Shown here piece after piece: positions 45,894-57,316 of a DNA stretch of 64,000 nucleotides. The stretch is from Whalleya microplaca. Its lineage: Eukaryota > Ascomycota > Sordariomycetes > Xylariales > Xylariaceae. The notes beneath the pieces were generated by a model. The model was not told the DNA's origin and searched no databases. It saw only the letters and a list, made by a program, of their open reading frames with translations. Location of the stretch: contig MU385713.1 in the NCBI GenBank assembly GCA_022497155.1, positions 1,302,001 to 1,366,000 of the forward strand, written 5' to 3'. The position numbers and the translations under genes were made by a program. Numbering within the stretch: position 1 is the stretch's first letter; each line of letters starts with the position of its first letter.

Positions 45894-46456
45894 TTTGGTT
45901 GTTTTGTTAAGGGTCCCGAGGTTATTTTGGTTTATATATCTTACTCGCGTCAGTCAGATGTGGAGTGGTGGCTGACATAAGGTTCGCTCGGCCCCTTGGC
46001 TAGGTGGTGATTGGGGAATAATGGCCACAGCAGCTTAGCGTGATCAGTTTTGAGACAACGGCATACATTGTCTGCTTCTTATTTACTGACCTCGATGAAT
46101 GGCACCAGGTTTGGTTCAAGTTCGAAGAAAGAGGGAAAGAAAAAGAAAAAGAAAAAAAAAATCTTGGTATGAATTAAGCGCTCCCTACGGTTGGCATGTT
46201 CACTTATCGCTTCTCCAACACATGTTAGGAATTTGGATGGGCATACGGTGTTAACCATAGTTCTCAATGCGGGTGTCTAATAGACGTCTCATTTCTGCAA
46301 TAGACTACCTCTTCTGTAATATGATAGGGCTTAGCACCAACTGTGTTGTACGACCAGCATACAGACGAGTCGTGAGAGCATTGGGCCAGAGCATCCATCT
46401 AACATCGGTAGACACCCCAACTCATCAGTAGTGCACCCCGTCACCGTCCACGTCCA
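45894..46456. other. Right edge of the accessory island
   Basis: AT-rich with an A/G-rich run near 46127-46160. No gene signal. Confidence 0.5.
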
Positions 46457-47219
46457 TCAAGAAAAGGGGTCCTCAACCTCAACCCCCCGGATGATCTCAT
46501 GCTTGTTCTCCGAGCCGTTCATGTACTGCACACCGTAGCACCGATCATCTCCATCATCGCTACTAGACTCATCGCCGTAGTACTCGCCACACGCGATACA
46601 ATCCCATTCAAAGAGACCATAATCCGCACCAAACGGCCCATACACCATCATCATCACCTTGCCCTCTTTTCCGTCCGGCCCCCGCCGCGGCCACCAATCC
46701 GCCGAGTATCTGATATGTCTCCCCAGGTACCTAAACACGCGCTCGCCCCCCCCTCTCCAGCACCGTCCGCAGGTTCAGCGGCGGCGGGTTGCGTCGCCCC
46801 CCTGATCGAGATCCTCGACGCGGCACGCGTACCGCGCGCCGTCGAGCCAGTCCGGCCCCCGCGCGGGGGCGGCGGGTCGAAGTTGACGCAGAAGGGTGTG
46901 CCGTCGTCGCCGTCGTAGGAGTGGCGCGTGAGGACGCGGCGCACGCGCGGGTCCGCGATCGCGCGCGCGAGGTACGAGCACGGGATCCGCCAGAGCGCCG
47001 GGTCGGCGGCTAGGTGCTCGTCTCGTCGGTGGGCGGAGAAGCGCCGGTGCACGCCGCGGAGGAAGATGTCGCGGTCGGGGTTGAGGTAGAGCTTCCCTGC
47101 GGCCGGGCCGAGGGTGTCCGTGTCCGTGTCCTCCTCCTCCTCCTCATCGCTGCCCGAGCCGTAATGATGGGTGCCGTTCGAAACAACGTAGCCGTCCTCC
47201 TCATCGTCGGTCTCCCAGG

Positions 47220-47256
<37 letters not shown>

Positions 47257-47523
47257 GTCGTCGTCGTCGGCCTCGTAGTCATGGACCGGCTCCTCCTCCT
47301 CCCCGTAGTGGAACACGTCGATGACGTAGGAGTAGAAGGCCTGCGCCTGCGCGCGGCTCTCGCGGTTGACGGTCAGCAGGGGCGAGAGGAGGTGCCTCGT
47401 GGGGACGATCCGGCCGGAGTCTGTGACCACCACGAGTCGATACGTGGTCTCTCGACACAGGGCCCAGTCCCAGATTTCGAGACGCAGCTCGGTGGGCAGG
47501 AGGGGGAAGTGGGGGAATGCCAT
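46457..47523 (-). CDS. 2EXR-domain protein, reading frame disrupted
   Basis: It opens MAFPHFPLLPTELRLEIWDWAL, the 2EXR signature of a large fungal family of unknown function, and continues to an acidic middle with a run of 16 Asp encoded by GAT/GAC repeats (47221-47271). The frame from 47523 stays open to 46654, but after VNFDPPPPRG the coding-like reading moves to another frame (PDWLDGARYACRVEDLDQGG). That frame meets a TGA at 46777-46775 and resumes as VFRYLGRHIRYSADWWPRRG through EVEDPFS, stopping at 46457. A third frame fits between (NLRTVLERGG). The changes fall at C/G runs near 46855-46870, CCGCCGCCG near 46785 and a G8 run near 46750. This means sequencing errors in homopolymers or a recently broken gene. 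No convincing intron explains it. Confidence 0.6.
47220..47271. repeat. GAT/GAC microsatellite encoding poly-Asp
   Basis: (CAT)n followed by (CGT)n on the plus strand. Read on the minus strand it encodes the Asp run of the 2EXR protein, so length changes in multiples of three alter only that run. Confidence 0.85.
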
Positions 47524-48066
47524 CGAGTGTTTGTGTGTATGTGTGTATGTATGTATAAGTCTGCGTGGTATTAAATGATGTTTGTGACTCTGATGGGAGT
47601 TGCACTGGTTGAGAGTGGTGTGCTGGGATGGTTACCTACTTATTTACGAGTGAGAACTTCTGAGAGGCGGGAGGCAACTGGAATACTGAGGCATTCTCTT
47701 GGTAGCCCGGTTGTGTCTGCCTCATGCTAGGCTTCTGTGACTGAGAGCTGTTAAAGAAACCTAAGTATCTGTAGTATGTGCCTGAGACAACTGGTTACTT
47801 TCAGATCTGATGTGAATGGTGCCTGGAAAGTCATATATAAAAAGATAAGATAGGTATCCTCTGGGATCCATGGCTGCTGTACATCTCACTTCCCAACGGG
47901 CTTGACGGATAGAAAGATAGGAAGGTCATGATGCATGAATAAGGCACACAGGAGCTTTGCAGCGAATCTCTAGTTGTTGGCTTACTCCAAGACTCTAATA
48001 CTACATAGCGATAGCCCCCCTCTACGAATTCACAGGATGCAACCTGTCTGATATTCCGGTGCGCAT
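47524..48066. other. Spacer between the 2EXR gene start and the COX12 3' end
   Basis: The GT-rich leader (GTGTGTATGTGTG near 47530-47555) and promoter of the 2EXR gene, then the 3' flank of COX12. No other gene signal. Confidence 0.55.
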
Positions 48067-48665
48067 CTAAGCATCCAACTTCGCAGGGAAATTTCCGGCC
48101 TCTGCGAAAAACATGTCAACATCATGACCTGTGTGCGATGACTCGCGTAACTCACCTCGCTGCTCGTCCCATCGTTGGTACCAGCCGCTGGGGCACAAAG
48201 ATCGGTATGCGAGGAAGAACTGAGCCAGTCTATGGTTAGTATTCGTTTTTTGACATATGCGTCAAGATGCGTATAGCTAATTAATACCTGGCGGCAGGGG
48301 GCGAAGTCCTCGCCCTTGGCGTTGATGCACTTGTGGTAGTCGACATAGTTCTGCCAGCAGTGCTTGGTCTGGTTCTGGTTGGGGAATCGAGCATCGACAC
48401 CTGTAAAGCGCGCGAGTTAAAATAAATCCGGTTTATGTAGCCATATGTACATATGATTCGCCCGTCTGTGGTATATTCGCATTCGAGGCCATCCAATGCA
48501 GTTATGGGTGTCTTACCAGCTGTGAAGTCACGAAGTTAGCGGAGCCCGGGATAGCGGAAGAGACGCAGTCATTGACATTGTGTCCATCCTCTGACTTGAG
48601 AATGACAGTGCGAACTCACCAGTGACGAACTTGAAAGGCTTGGTCTCGCGCTCGTCGTCGGACAT
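48067..48665 (-). CDS. COX12: Cytochrome c oxidase subunit VIb (COX12/COX6B) with a 3-nt microexon
   Basis: An intermembrane-space subunit of cytochrome oxidase. Exons: 48665-48620, microexon 48519-48517 (CTG), 48400-48288, 48219-48156 and 48101-48067; 86 aa. The product reads [33 protein letters not shown], with the twin motif Cys-x9-Cys ([12 protein letters not shown]) and Cys-x10-Cys ([13 protein letters not shown]), and ends [11 protein letters not shown]. The microexon is bounded by a GCTAAC branch plus TTCACAG on one side and GTAAGA on the other. It supplies Ala and keeps the frame; without it the protein lacks one residue (VTGVDARF). The introns are 100, 116, 68 and 54 nt. It is divergent from a second oxidase-associated gene 518 bp away. 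Confidence 0.87.
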
Positions 48666-49183
48666 GTTGACGGTTTATTTAATTAAGGGTCTTCGGTGGG
48701 AGGGTCAATGGCAATTTGTGGTTATATTAGTAGAGAATCGTGGTGATGGTGGTGATGGTGGTGATGTACTGCGTAGGTTGGCAGGCAATGCGAAGAGCTC
48801 CCGGGCCAATTGACGGCTGATAGAATAATCGATCGAATCATTGCACATTGGGTGAGAGTTTTTTGGGTGCCTCAGGCCTTGGTGGTTCGATAACGGGGCT
48901 GTATTGGGGGCTACTGGGGGGTTCTGGCCCACTAATGATCACTTTCGCTGTTTTTACTGGGTCCAGGGCTGCCAGGTTCCAGCCGAAGCTTTCCCCCCCC
49001 AGCTGCCCAGCACCCCCCCGACCGATGAACTCTGACCACCGACCGACACAAAGACTGGAACCACCGCAGCAGAGCAGACGCCAATCGCCCTTCAACCGCT
49101 TCAGCATTGCTCATCTATCTCAAAAAAGACACCAGCAATCTCTCCCCTCTATTCCGCCCTTCCGCCCCAAAAACACCGCCAAA
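48666..49183. promoter_or_regulatory. Shared divergent promoter of COX12 and the NDUFA4-like gene
   Basis: 518 bp between two divergent respiratory-chain genes. It contains a GGTGAT microsatellite (about 48739-48767) and a C-rich run near 49000-49020. No TATA box is obvious. Common regulation is inferred from position and shared function. Confidence 0.5.
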
Positions 49184-49777
49184 ATGTACGCTACTCGAGC
49201 TCTCCGCATGATGCCCACGAGGCGCATGATGTTTCCCGTTCCCGTACGTGCGCCCTCCAGACCTCTCTGTCTCCAATTCACCTCACTCGCAGCTATGACG
49301 TTTTTTTTTGCTAATGCCCCGTTGCAGAAGGAAGACCAGAGTGGTATGTTCTCACCCGTCGCGAGCCATTGAGCCCTCCGACCCGTCTCTCGAGCTTCCC
49401 GAGAGCACGCCGACGCAATGCTGTACGAGAGCCGAGTGGTCATTGACGAAGCAAACAGCGCATACCGTTTCCCAGCGTCTCCGAAAGTTGCGACAGATCC
49501 CGGCCGAACTGATCCCGCTCGGTTAGTCTACCTACCTACCTACATTACCTACATCTATGTCTACTGTCTACCTACGTCTACCTATGCGAATTAGACAGAG
49601 TATGTATCATGTGTTGACTGAATATTACAACCAGGCGTCGTCGTCGGCTTCGCCCTGTTCGCCGCCGGCTACTCGAGTTACCGTAAGTTCGCCGTCGACA
49701 AGAACCTCCGGCTCCAGCGCCAAAACCGAAAGGACAAGGACGAGGCCGAAGCGGCCGCCGGGGCCGAGCACCACTAG
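49184..49777 (+). CDS. NDUFA4/B12D-family mitochondrial inner membrane protein
   Basis: The MLRQ/B12D family includes NDUFA4 (COXFA4), first assigned to complex I and later to cytochrome oxidase. Exons: 49184-49243, 49328-49343 (16 nt), 49459-49521 and 49635-49777; 93 aa. The product opens MYATRALRMMPTRRMMFPVP, a basic presequence-like N terminus. KEDQSAHTVSQRLRKLRQIP follows. One membrane helix (ELIPLGVVVGFALFAAGYSS) and a charged tail ending in AGAEHH complete it. All junctions keep frame, and the tiny exon 2 is needed to connect PVP to SAHTV. The head-to-head arrangement with COX12 fits joint control of oxidase biogenesis. Confidence 0.83.
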
Positions 49778-50141
49778 GCTATCTAGGCTGGATCGATACA
49801 TACGGCACTGGAGTGAGAGAATTACGGCAAGAGACTGTCGAGAGCGAGTTTTACAAGGCGTCTCTTTGTCAGGAGAGCAGCAGCACCACCACCACCACCA
49901 CTACCCTGTACATGATAATTAGTCACTAGAGTTGGAGATATGTCAATACGGAAATCTCAAGCCAAGCAAAGCATGACATAAACTTTCTGAGTCGAGTCGA
50001 GGCTCATAATACAACTTCCTTCTCTTTTGTGTGTGTTGTTGGATGACTACATAAATACTATTCCCAACGCCGACGCTATGCGGGAAATGAAAAAAAAGAT
50101 AGTTCAACATGACATGACATGATATGAGAGCGGACTCTGCC
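49778..50141. other. Convergent 3' flanks
   Basis: Holds a CAC repeat (about 49883-49901). No gene signal. Confidence 0.6.
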
Positions 50142-50671
50142 CTATTCCGGCTTCGGTCCTGCTACATCTAGCTCTTCCAGTCCTTGCATAGGATCATCCG
50201 GCCTCTCATCGACCCCAGCCTTAGATGCCGCCGCCGCAGTACGGTCTTCCTCACTAACGGCATTCTCGGCCAGCCATCCCTCCTAGTTTCATAGTCAGTA
50301 AAAAGTTCGAGCACACGCGTAAGATACCTAAGCCGCATATTCGCTCGTACCTGTTCCCAGACGGCGGTCTTGCTCCCCAAGCCCTCATCGGCGCTCTTCG
50401 GCGCCTTCGCGGCCGAGACCTTGATCACGCGGCCGAAAAACTCGGCCTGGTCCATGTTGTCGATGGCCTCCCGGGTGTCCTCGGCGTCCTCGTACTCGAC
50501 GTAGGCGAAGCCGCGGTGCGGCTCCGTCGCGTTCGGCGCGTCGTTCTTGGGCAGTGTGATGTCCGCGATCTCCCCGAACGGTATGAAGGCGTCGTGCAGG
50601 TTGCTGGTGGTGACGCCGGGGGCCAGGCCGCCGACGTAGATTGTGGCTTTCCAGCGCGCTGAGTCTGTCAT
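50142..50671 (-). CDS. Single-RRM RNA-binding protein (cyclophilin E-type RRM without isomerase domain)
   Basis: Exon 1 is 50671-50351 and exon 2 is 50282-50142, with a 68-nt intron (GTACGA...AACTAG); 153 aa. One RNA-recognition motif fills the N terminus, with RNP2 IYVGGL (11-16) and RNP1 RGFAYVEY (53-60). It resembles the RRM of the nuclear cyclophilin PPIE (ATIYVGGLA...LHDAFIPFGEI). The cyclophilin domain is absent. Instead there is a short acidic tail (EGWLAENAVSEEDRTAAAA ... LEELDVAGPKPE). In metazoan PPIE the RRM binds RNA and chromatin proteins in spliceosome contexts; a similar nuclear role is inference. It is divergent from SEC31 across about 890 bp. Confidence 0.82.
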
Positions 50672-51563
50672 TCTTGTGCGTACTTCCTGGGTGTGGTCCC
50701 AAGCTGATCAACCGGGCTGCCCCTCTCCGGATTGGAAGGATGTCGGTTTGGTGTGTATGTTGCAGGAATGAGGTAATGCTGAATTCAGACTCATGCAGGC
50801 GTGAGTGTGAGTGAGTGCAGTCGCTGGCTAATAAGCGTTGAGTATTCCGTGTTGAATAGTAGAGATGCTTAATTTACGGCGATATAGCTTAGGCCTAAGT
50901 ATTGCTTAACAATTTGACTTTCTAGCTTACACATTGTGACAGCTTACACTATTCTTCAATATCCCAACTATATTCTCAGAAACTCCTAAAATTCTTAGAT
51001 TAAAACTGGGATGTTTCTGAATTCTGTATTATCATGTATACGCTAGGAATATATCATATCAATAGGTTATTGATGTTCTATATACAAGATCTCAGTTCGC
51101 TATATGTACTTACCTGCCAGCCCTGCATACCTTAAAATCACCTGCAATGACCTGCCATAGGTACGGTTTACTCCCCGTCACGTGGGACAGACGACGGAGT
51201 GGTCCGTGCTAGGGAGTAAGCCCCCACAAAGCTAGTGAAGGAACAGATGTGCACGACCTTGATTCGGTTTGACCTGTCCTGCCTGTGAGCTCACACACAC
51301 ACGCCCACAGCCAGGGAGGTCGGACTGCATTATCTGGCCAGTCTCTCAACTCTGTGGTCTCTTTCGCAACCCAGACAAGCAATAATATCCTCACTACGAA
51401 CCACTGCCAACAATCCTAGCTGGCCTAGAAACCTCAATGCCGGCTGGCGTTTAAGCTAATCCTCTTTTTTAATAACCCGTCTCTCTCTCTCACCCCTCTC
51501 TCAACTTGACCAGTCCAGTCCACTAGACAAGGGACGAGAGTGCCCCTCAGAACTCAAGCCAAC
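50672..51563. promoter_or_regulatory. Divergent promoter region, RRM gene and SEC31
   Basis: AT-rich core (about 50870-51080), then a CT-rich leader (TCTCTCTCTCTC near 51480-51490) before SEC31. No extra gene seen. Confidence 0.5.
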
Positions 51564-54500
51564 ATGGTCCGACTGCGCGAGATCGCGCGTACCGCCGCCT
51601 TCGCCTGGTCGCCCGGTACTGGAAAGCCTTTGTTGGTAACCGGAACACGAGCTGGAGCTGTCGATGCCGATTTCTCCGACGAGACCAAGCTAGAGCTATG
51701 GGATCTCAGTCTCGACAACCAGGAACAGGGGCTCGAGCTGCAGCCAATCGCGAGTCTGGCCGCCGATTCCAGGTAACTTGTCTCGCGTTGCTGACTTTTG
51801 GGAAAATACTGACAGCTCAATTGCAAGGTTCTACGACATCGCCTGGGGCCAAGCTTCCGACGAACACCCACAGGGCATCATTGCCGGTGCCCTCGAGAAT
51901 GGCTCGCTCGACCTGTGGGATGCTGAGAAACTCATCTCGGGCGCATCCGATGCTTTAATATCGCGAACCACCAAGCACACCGGAGCAATTAAATCGCTAC
52001 AATTTAACCCCTTAAGACCTCAGATCCTCGCCACTGCCGGAGCCAAGGGAGAGCTCTTCATTTACGATGTGAACGACCCTGAGAACGCTTTCCGGTTGGG
52101 CACTGCTGCTGCTCGAGCGGACGACTTGGAATGTGTAGCATGGAACATTAAAGTGGCCCATATTCTTGCAACAGGAGGTTCCGGTGGTTTTGTTACGGTG
52201 TGGGATTTAAAGACGAAGAAGGCATCGTTGACGCTCAACAACAATCGCAAGGCTGTCAGTTCCATCGCGTGGGACCCGAACAACTCCACGAAGCTGCTGA
52301 CTGCTACACCTGATGATACGAGCCCGGTCATTCTGCTTTGGGACTTGCGAAACTCCAATGCGCCAGAGAGAACACTACAGGGTCACGAGCAGGGCGTTCT
52401 GTCGGTATCTTGGTGTCAGCAAGATGGCGAGCTCCTGATTTCGTCTGGTAAAGATAACAGGACCTTGGTCTGGAACCCTTATACCGGCGAGCGCTATGGA
52501 GAATTCCCCGAGGTTACCAATTGGACTTTCTTGACGCGATTTCACCCTCGCAACCCCAGTCTCTCGGCGACTGCATCCTTCGATGGGAAAATTACCATTC
52601 AGACACTCCAGAACACCAACCCTTCGGCTGTACAGAACACCGTTCAAAACAATCTAGACGGCGAAGATTTCTTCACGCAGGCTCAGAGACAGCCTCAAGG
52701 CGCCGCTTTCTCTTTAGCCAAGACTCCGAAGTGGCTTGAGAACCCAGTTGGCGTCTCGTTCGGATTTGGTGGAAAACTTATTATTTTCAAGCAGAACCCC
52801 TCACAGCCTGGCCAGAAACGCTCCTCCAAGATCCAGATCTCCCAATTTTCTATTGACTCGGACGTTGGAACTGCTACCGAGCAGTTTGAGGAGTCTCTAA
52901 AATCTGGAGATATCGCGAGCATATGCGAATCACATATAGAGCAAGCGAAGACAGACGAAGAAAAAGCCGAATGGCGCGTCATGGAAACGCTTCTCGCTGA
53001 GAACCCTCGGAAACAAATCGTGGATTATTTAGGCTTTAACGAGGAAGAAGCTACTAATGGTGTTTCTGAGACCGAGGAAGCCGAGACCAAAGAAGCTGAG
53101 CCAGAGAAACCAAGCTTGGATGTATCCAAGACTCACAAGAAACGGATTTCCACCTTCTTCTCAGACGGAGCAGAGGGCGACGGCGAGGATTTCTTAGCGA
53201 ATCTTTCGGCCACCAAGGGTGCCAAGACCGATAACCCATTCCACCTGTTCGCTGAGAGTGATGGTGCCGCTGAGAAACAAATCACAAAAGCTTTGATGTT
53301 AGGCAAATTTGAAAAGGCTACAGAGGTCTGCTTAAAGGAAGGGCGTATAGCAGATGCCTTTATAATTGCGAACTGTGGTGGCAAGGAGCTGGTTGACAGA
53401 GTTCAGTCCGCCTATTTGTCTCAAAAAACCGGTATGCCGAGCTACCTGCGACTCCTGGGTTCTGTTATTGTCAAGAACTTGTGGGACGTTGTATACAATG
53501 CCGATCTGGCCGACTGGAAAGAGACCATGGTGACGCTTTGCACATTTGCAGATCCCACCGAGTTTCCGGATCTGTGCGAAGCCTTGGGTGACCGCATCTA
53601 TGAATCAGGATCCAGAAAGGATGCTTCTTTCTGTTACCTAGTCGGGTCCAAGCTCGAGAAGGTTGTGGACATCTGGATTGCTGAGCTTGAGGAGGCTGAG
53701 AAGGCCGGTCTGACTGAGGCAACTGACTCTACCTTCTCCGTTCACGCAAGATCTATTCAGCAGTTCATTGAGAAAGTCACTGTCTTCCGTGATGTGACCA
53801 AGTTCAGAGACACCGAGACTGAGCTAACATCGGGTTGGAAGCTGGCCTCACTTTACGACAAGTACATTGAATACGCAGACATCGTAGCGGCCCATGGCCA
53901 GCTTGGAATTGCTTCTAAGTACTTGAGTCTCTTGCCAACCAAGTATGCCGCCGCAGATATGGCACGCGAGCGTGTGCAGTTAGCGACGAAGAAAGCTGCT
54001 CCCCAAACTGCAACAAGACAACCAAACCAACGAGCCGCCGTGCAATCTCGCGTACCATCACGGACAACACCTGTGGCAGGGGGCTACCAGCCGCCTCAAC
54101 CTGCTGGAATCGCTCCAGGCGTTAGTCCCGCGAATCCGTATGCCCCATCCACCGTCCAGACCCCGGCTGCCAACCCCTATGCTCCACCAGTTGCAGCCAA
54201 CCCTTACGCCCCTCAAGGATATCAGCCACCGCAACCACCGCTCTCGCAAGGGCCCGCAGGCTATGGCGCGCCCCCGCCAGCATTCGGAGCACCTCCCAGA
54301 ACGTCCACTCCATCATCGAAACCTCCCCGGGCTGTGGACGCTGGAAGCTGGAATGATGTGCCTATGGTCTCAAGACCGCCCCCGAGGCGGAATACGCCAA
54401 GCGCAGCCCCCGTCGTATCTCCGTTTGCGAACCAGACGAATCAGCCCGCGCCGCCACCTCAAAGTCCCTACGGCTCCTATCGCGGAACAGGAACGCCGCC

Positions 54501-55479
54501 GCCACCTCCCAAGGGTCCGGCTCCTCCACGAGTGATGTCTCCCCTTGGCGGCCCCCCACATGTTGGTCAGGTGCCACCACCCCGACCTGGATCTACAGCT
54601 GCACAAACGTACGCTCCACCTCCGTCCGCACAAACCCCCGGCGGTAGCTCAGGGTTACCTCCTCCACCAGGAGGCCATGTTGTCCCTAGAACGGCCTCGC
54701 CCTACAACCCGCCACCGGCAGCAGCAGCACCCACGAGTCGATACGCTCCCGCACCGACGCCCCAAGCGGCAGGCCAGCCGTTCCAGCAACCAGGATTTGC
54801 CCCGCCGCCGGGTGCCGGCCGAGCCCCTCCACCGAACCCCTATGCCGCTCCTCCGCAGGCGACACCACCTTCTCAGTACGCCCCATCGCCATACGGAGCA
54901 CCGCCGATACAGCAAGGTCCGCCTCCAGTCGGGCCTCCGCCATCAGCCAGCGGCGGGCCCCCGCCCTCAACCTCCTCGCCGGCGCCCCCTCCCCCGCGCG
55001 CCGCCGCCGCCGCCCCCCCGGCGAAACCCCGACACCCGCCGGGCGACCGCTCGCACATCCCCGCCAGCGCGCAGCAGATGGTGGACGTGTTCAGCCGCGA
55101 CATGCAGCGCGTGGCCAGCAAGGCGCCGGCGTCGTTCGCGCCGCAGGTGAAGGACACGCAGAAGCGGCTGGGGTTGCTGTTCGACCACCTGAACAACGAG
55201 GAGCTGGTGAAGCCGGACACGGTGGAGGAGCTGGGCAAGCTGGCGCTGGCGCTCGAGGCGAAGGATTATGCCGAGGCGCATCGGTTGCAGGTCGAGATCC
55301 AGAGGGATAAGACGGAGGAGTGTGGGAATTGGATGGTATGTGAAATTCGGTGATTTTTCTAGGGCTCGGGTTCCTTTTTTTAAAAAAAAATGTTTTTCTT
55401 TGGTGATGAGGGAATGCTAATGAGTGATGAATAGGTCGGTGTCAAGCGGTTGGTCCAGATGAGCAAGGTCACGAACTGA
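51564..55479 (+). CDS. SEC31: COPII outer coat subunit SEC31
   Basis: Sec31 with Sec13 forms the outer cage of COPII vesicles leaving the ER. Exons: 51564-51772, 51828-55335 and 55435-55479; 1253 aa, near the family length. It starts [18 protein letters not shown] and has an N-terminal WD40 propeller with repeats ending SLDLWD, LFIYDV, VTVWDL, ILLWDL and LVWNPY. An alpha-solenoid follows ([30 protein letters not shown]). A long Pro/Gly/Tyr/Ala-rich stretch (about 720-1120), which in this family recruits Sec23 and stimulates Sar1 GTPase, precedes a C-terminal helical domain ([20 protein letters not shown]). The second intron (99 nt) precedes a 15-codon last exon, [14 protein letters not shown]. 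The Pro-rich part creates long antisense frames. Confidence 0.93.
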
Positions 55480-57316
55480 ATCTGAAGTTCGGGAAGCAAG
55501 GCAAAGCGACAGTTAGCCGGATTGTAGCCCGTGGAACCGTGGACTGAACAGTGTAGACGTGCTGCATGATGTTAGCATATTAAAACCGAACCACCTGTAC
55601 CGTGCCCCTTGGGAATGGGGATCTAGGGGTGAGGGGTCAGGGTAAAGGTGGTAGTGGAGGAGTGTAGTTGTAGAGTAAAGAAAGAAAGCACCAGGTAGTA
55701 GCAAAAAATGAACGAGTGAAGAGTATACGTAGACACAGAAGAGATAAGAACGCAAGAACGCTTTTATATTGCATGGACTGGTTGATTTGGTGAGGTTTAT
55801 GGGGTTGTGTGCTGTGGTAGTGCTGAGATATCTGTTCCTTGTTTATGTGATTGTCTATAGGTAAGAACTCGAGTGAAATGGATAATCGAATGCCTATAGG
55901 GGCTGGAGTGTACGGGTGCATTTATTTGGTCTTGTTAGGTCCATCTGGTAGTTGATCCCGTTCTAACGTAGATGATTGTGTAGGGGGTTAGATATAGCCG
56001 CAAGGTTCGTAATCCTAGAATGAAGGAAGAGTAGTTTAAGTAGCGATTGTGAAAACAATTTGTTATATTATCCTGTCTAAATACAGGTCACGTCATATCT
56101 ACACTCTCACTTGTTCCGTTACTATTTAGACCTTTTCGAGTCCAGCAAAGTAATCATGATAAATTGTGATCAGATTCAATAGGTAGATTTATGAACTCAG
56201 TGGCTTCTTGTAATGTTTAGGAGTCTAATATTCGGAGTTAGAGTCTTTGCAGCTACAACGGAGTGTGATATCCAAGTTCCTTAAGAGCTATACAGCACCC
56301 CGATTCGAAACACGTCTTACGCTGAATTAACGGCTCGTCCTCCAGGTCATGTCTCGTAACGTAGTGAACAGATGATTGCCAGTATGTACCTTAGGTAATA
56401 CGAATGGCGAAATCTTATAAAATGTAAGGTAATCTAGGAGAACGACAGCACCTATATATATAGGCATGGCCATAAGTAGCTCAGTACTTGTAGGTTGTTG
56501 ACCATATGCTAACAGTGAGATCACGTAAAGGACACCAAATGGATATGGAATAGCTCTTGACGGGATAGAGATAGTAGAGACTGATGACTTTGGAGAGGAG
56601 GCGTATATCGAAGTCATCAATCGGATTTTGAGGCACTATATATATGTATGTTCATCTCCTTGGCTCTCGCGGCCCATTGCCTACATTGTAAGCTAGACAC
56701 TACGAACAACTCTATGTAGGATTCGAGACTAATTATAAAAGACATTATAGCTTACAAGCGGACCACTGATATATATCATTTGCCCCTGACTTTGGTAACC
56801 GTCGATGCTGCTGAATCTAAACTTGAAGGATAAATAGGAAGGATTGCTTCGATAGAGACCAAGTTTCTAGGTCTAAGGTAGTACTCCTTCCCTTGCTCCT
56901 AGTTCTATCCCGACAGTATGAATCCCGTCCACCTCCTTGGCAACGAGAGGGGGCATATGCAACCCGATCCCGATATACGTAAAATATGCCGCTTTCGACA
57001 AGAAAGCAACGGCATGGTATTTGACATGAGTGTATGTTCTAGATGTCATGTATGTGGAGAATCATCACTTTTATTAGACATATTACCCTGGACTCGAAGG
57101 ATACCACTTCTTGACTGGTTAACAAATTGTATGATTATATTCATCCGCGGAAGCAGAACGAGGAATTGCGCTTATGTCACATATTCGATAGCAAGACACG
57201 ATTGCATCACAACACACTACAATAGTAGAAGAAGTAATATAGAAGGATATCGGCCTCAGTTGGCTTGCTTATTATTCGCGGGTATCATTAAGTATCCTCC
57301 ATGCCAAACTATTCCC
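55480..57316. other. AT-rich spacer between SEC31 and SDE2 3' ends
   Basis: 3' flanks of convergent genes plus about 1.5 kb of AT-rich DNA. A 97-codon hydrophobic minus-strand frame at 56620-56327 is noted but not supported. No RNA gene recognised. Confidence 0.5.

Noticed and set aside
47014..47574. Plus-strand frame with a long Ile run
   Set aside because: Antisense translation of the poly-Asp microsatellite in the 2EXR gene.
56327..56620. 97-codon hydrophobic minus-strand frame
   Set aside because: It sits in AT-rich spacer, has no recognised family and no neighbouring exons; chance hydrophobicity is likely.
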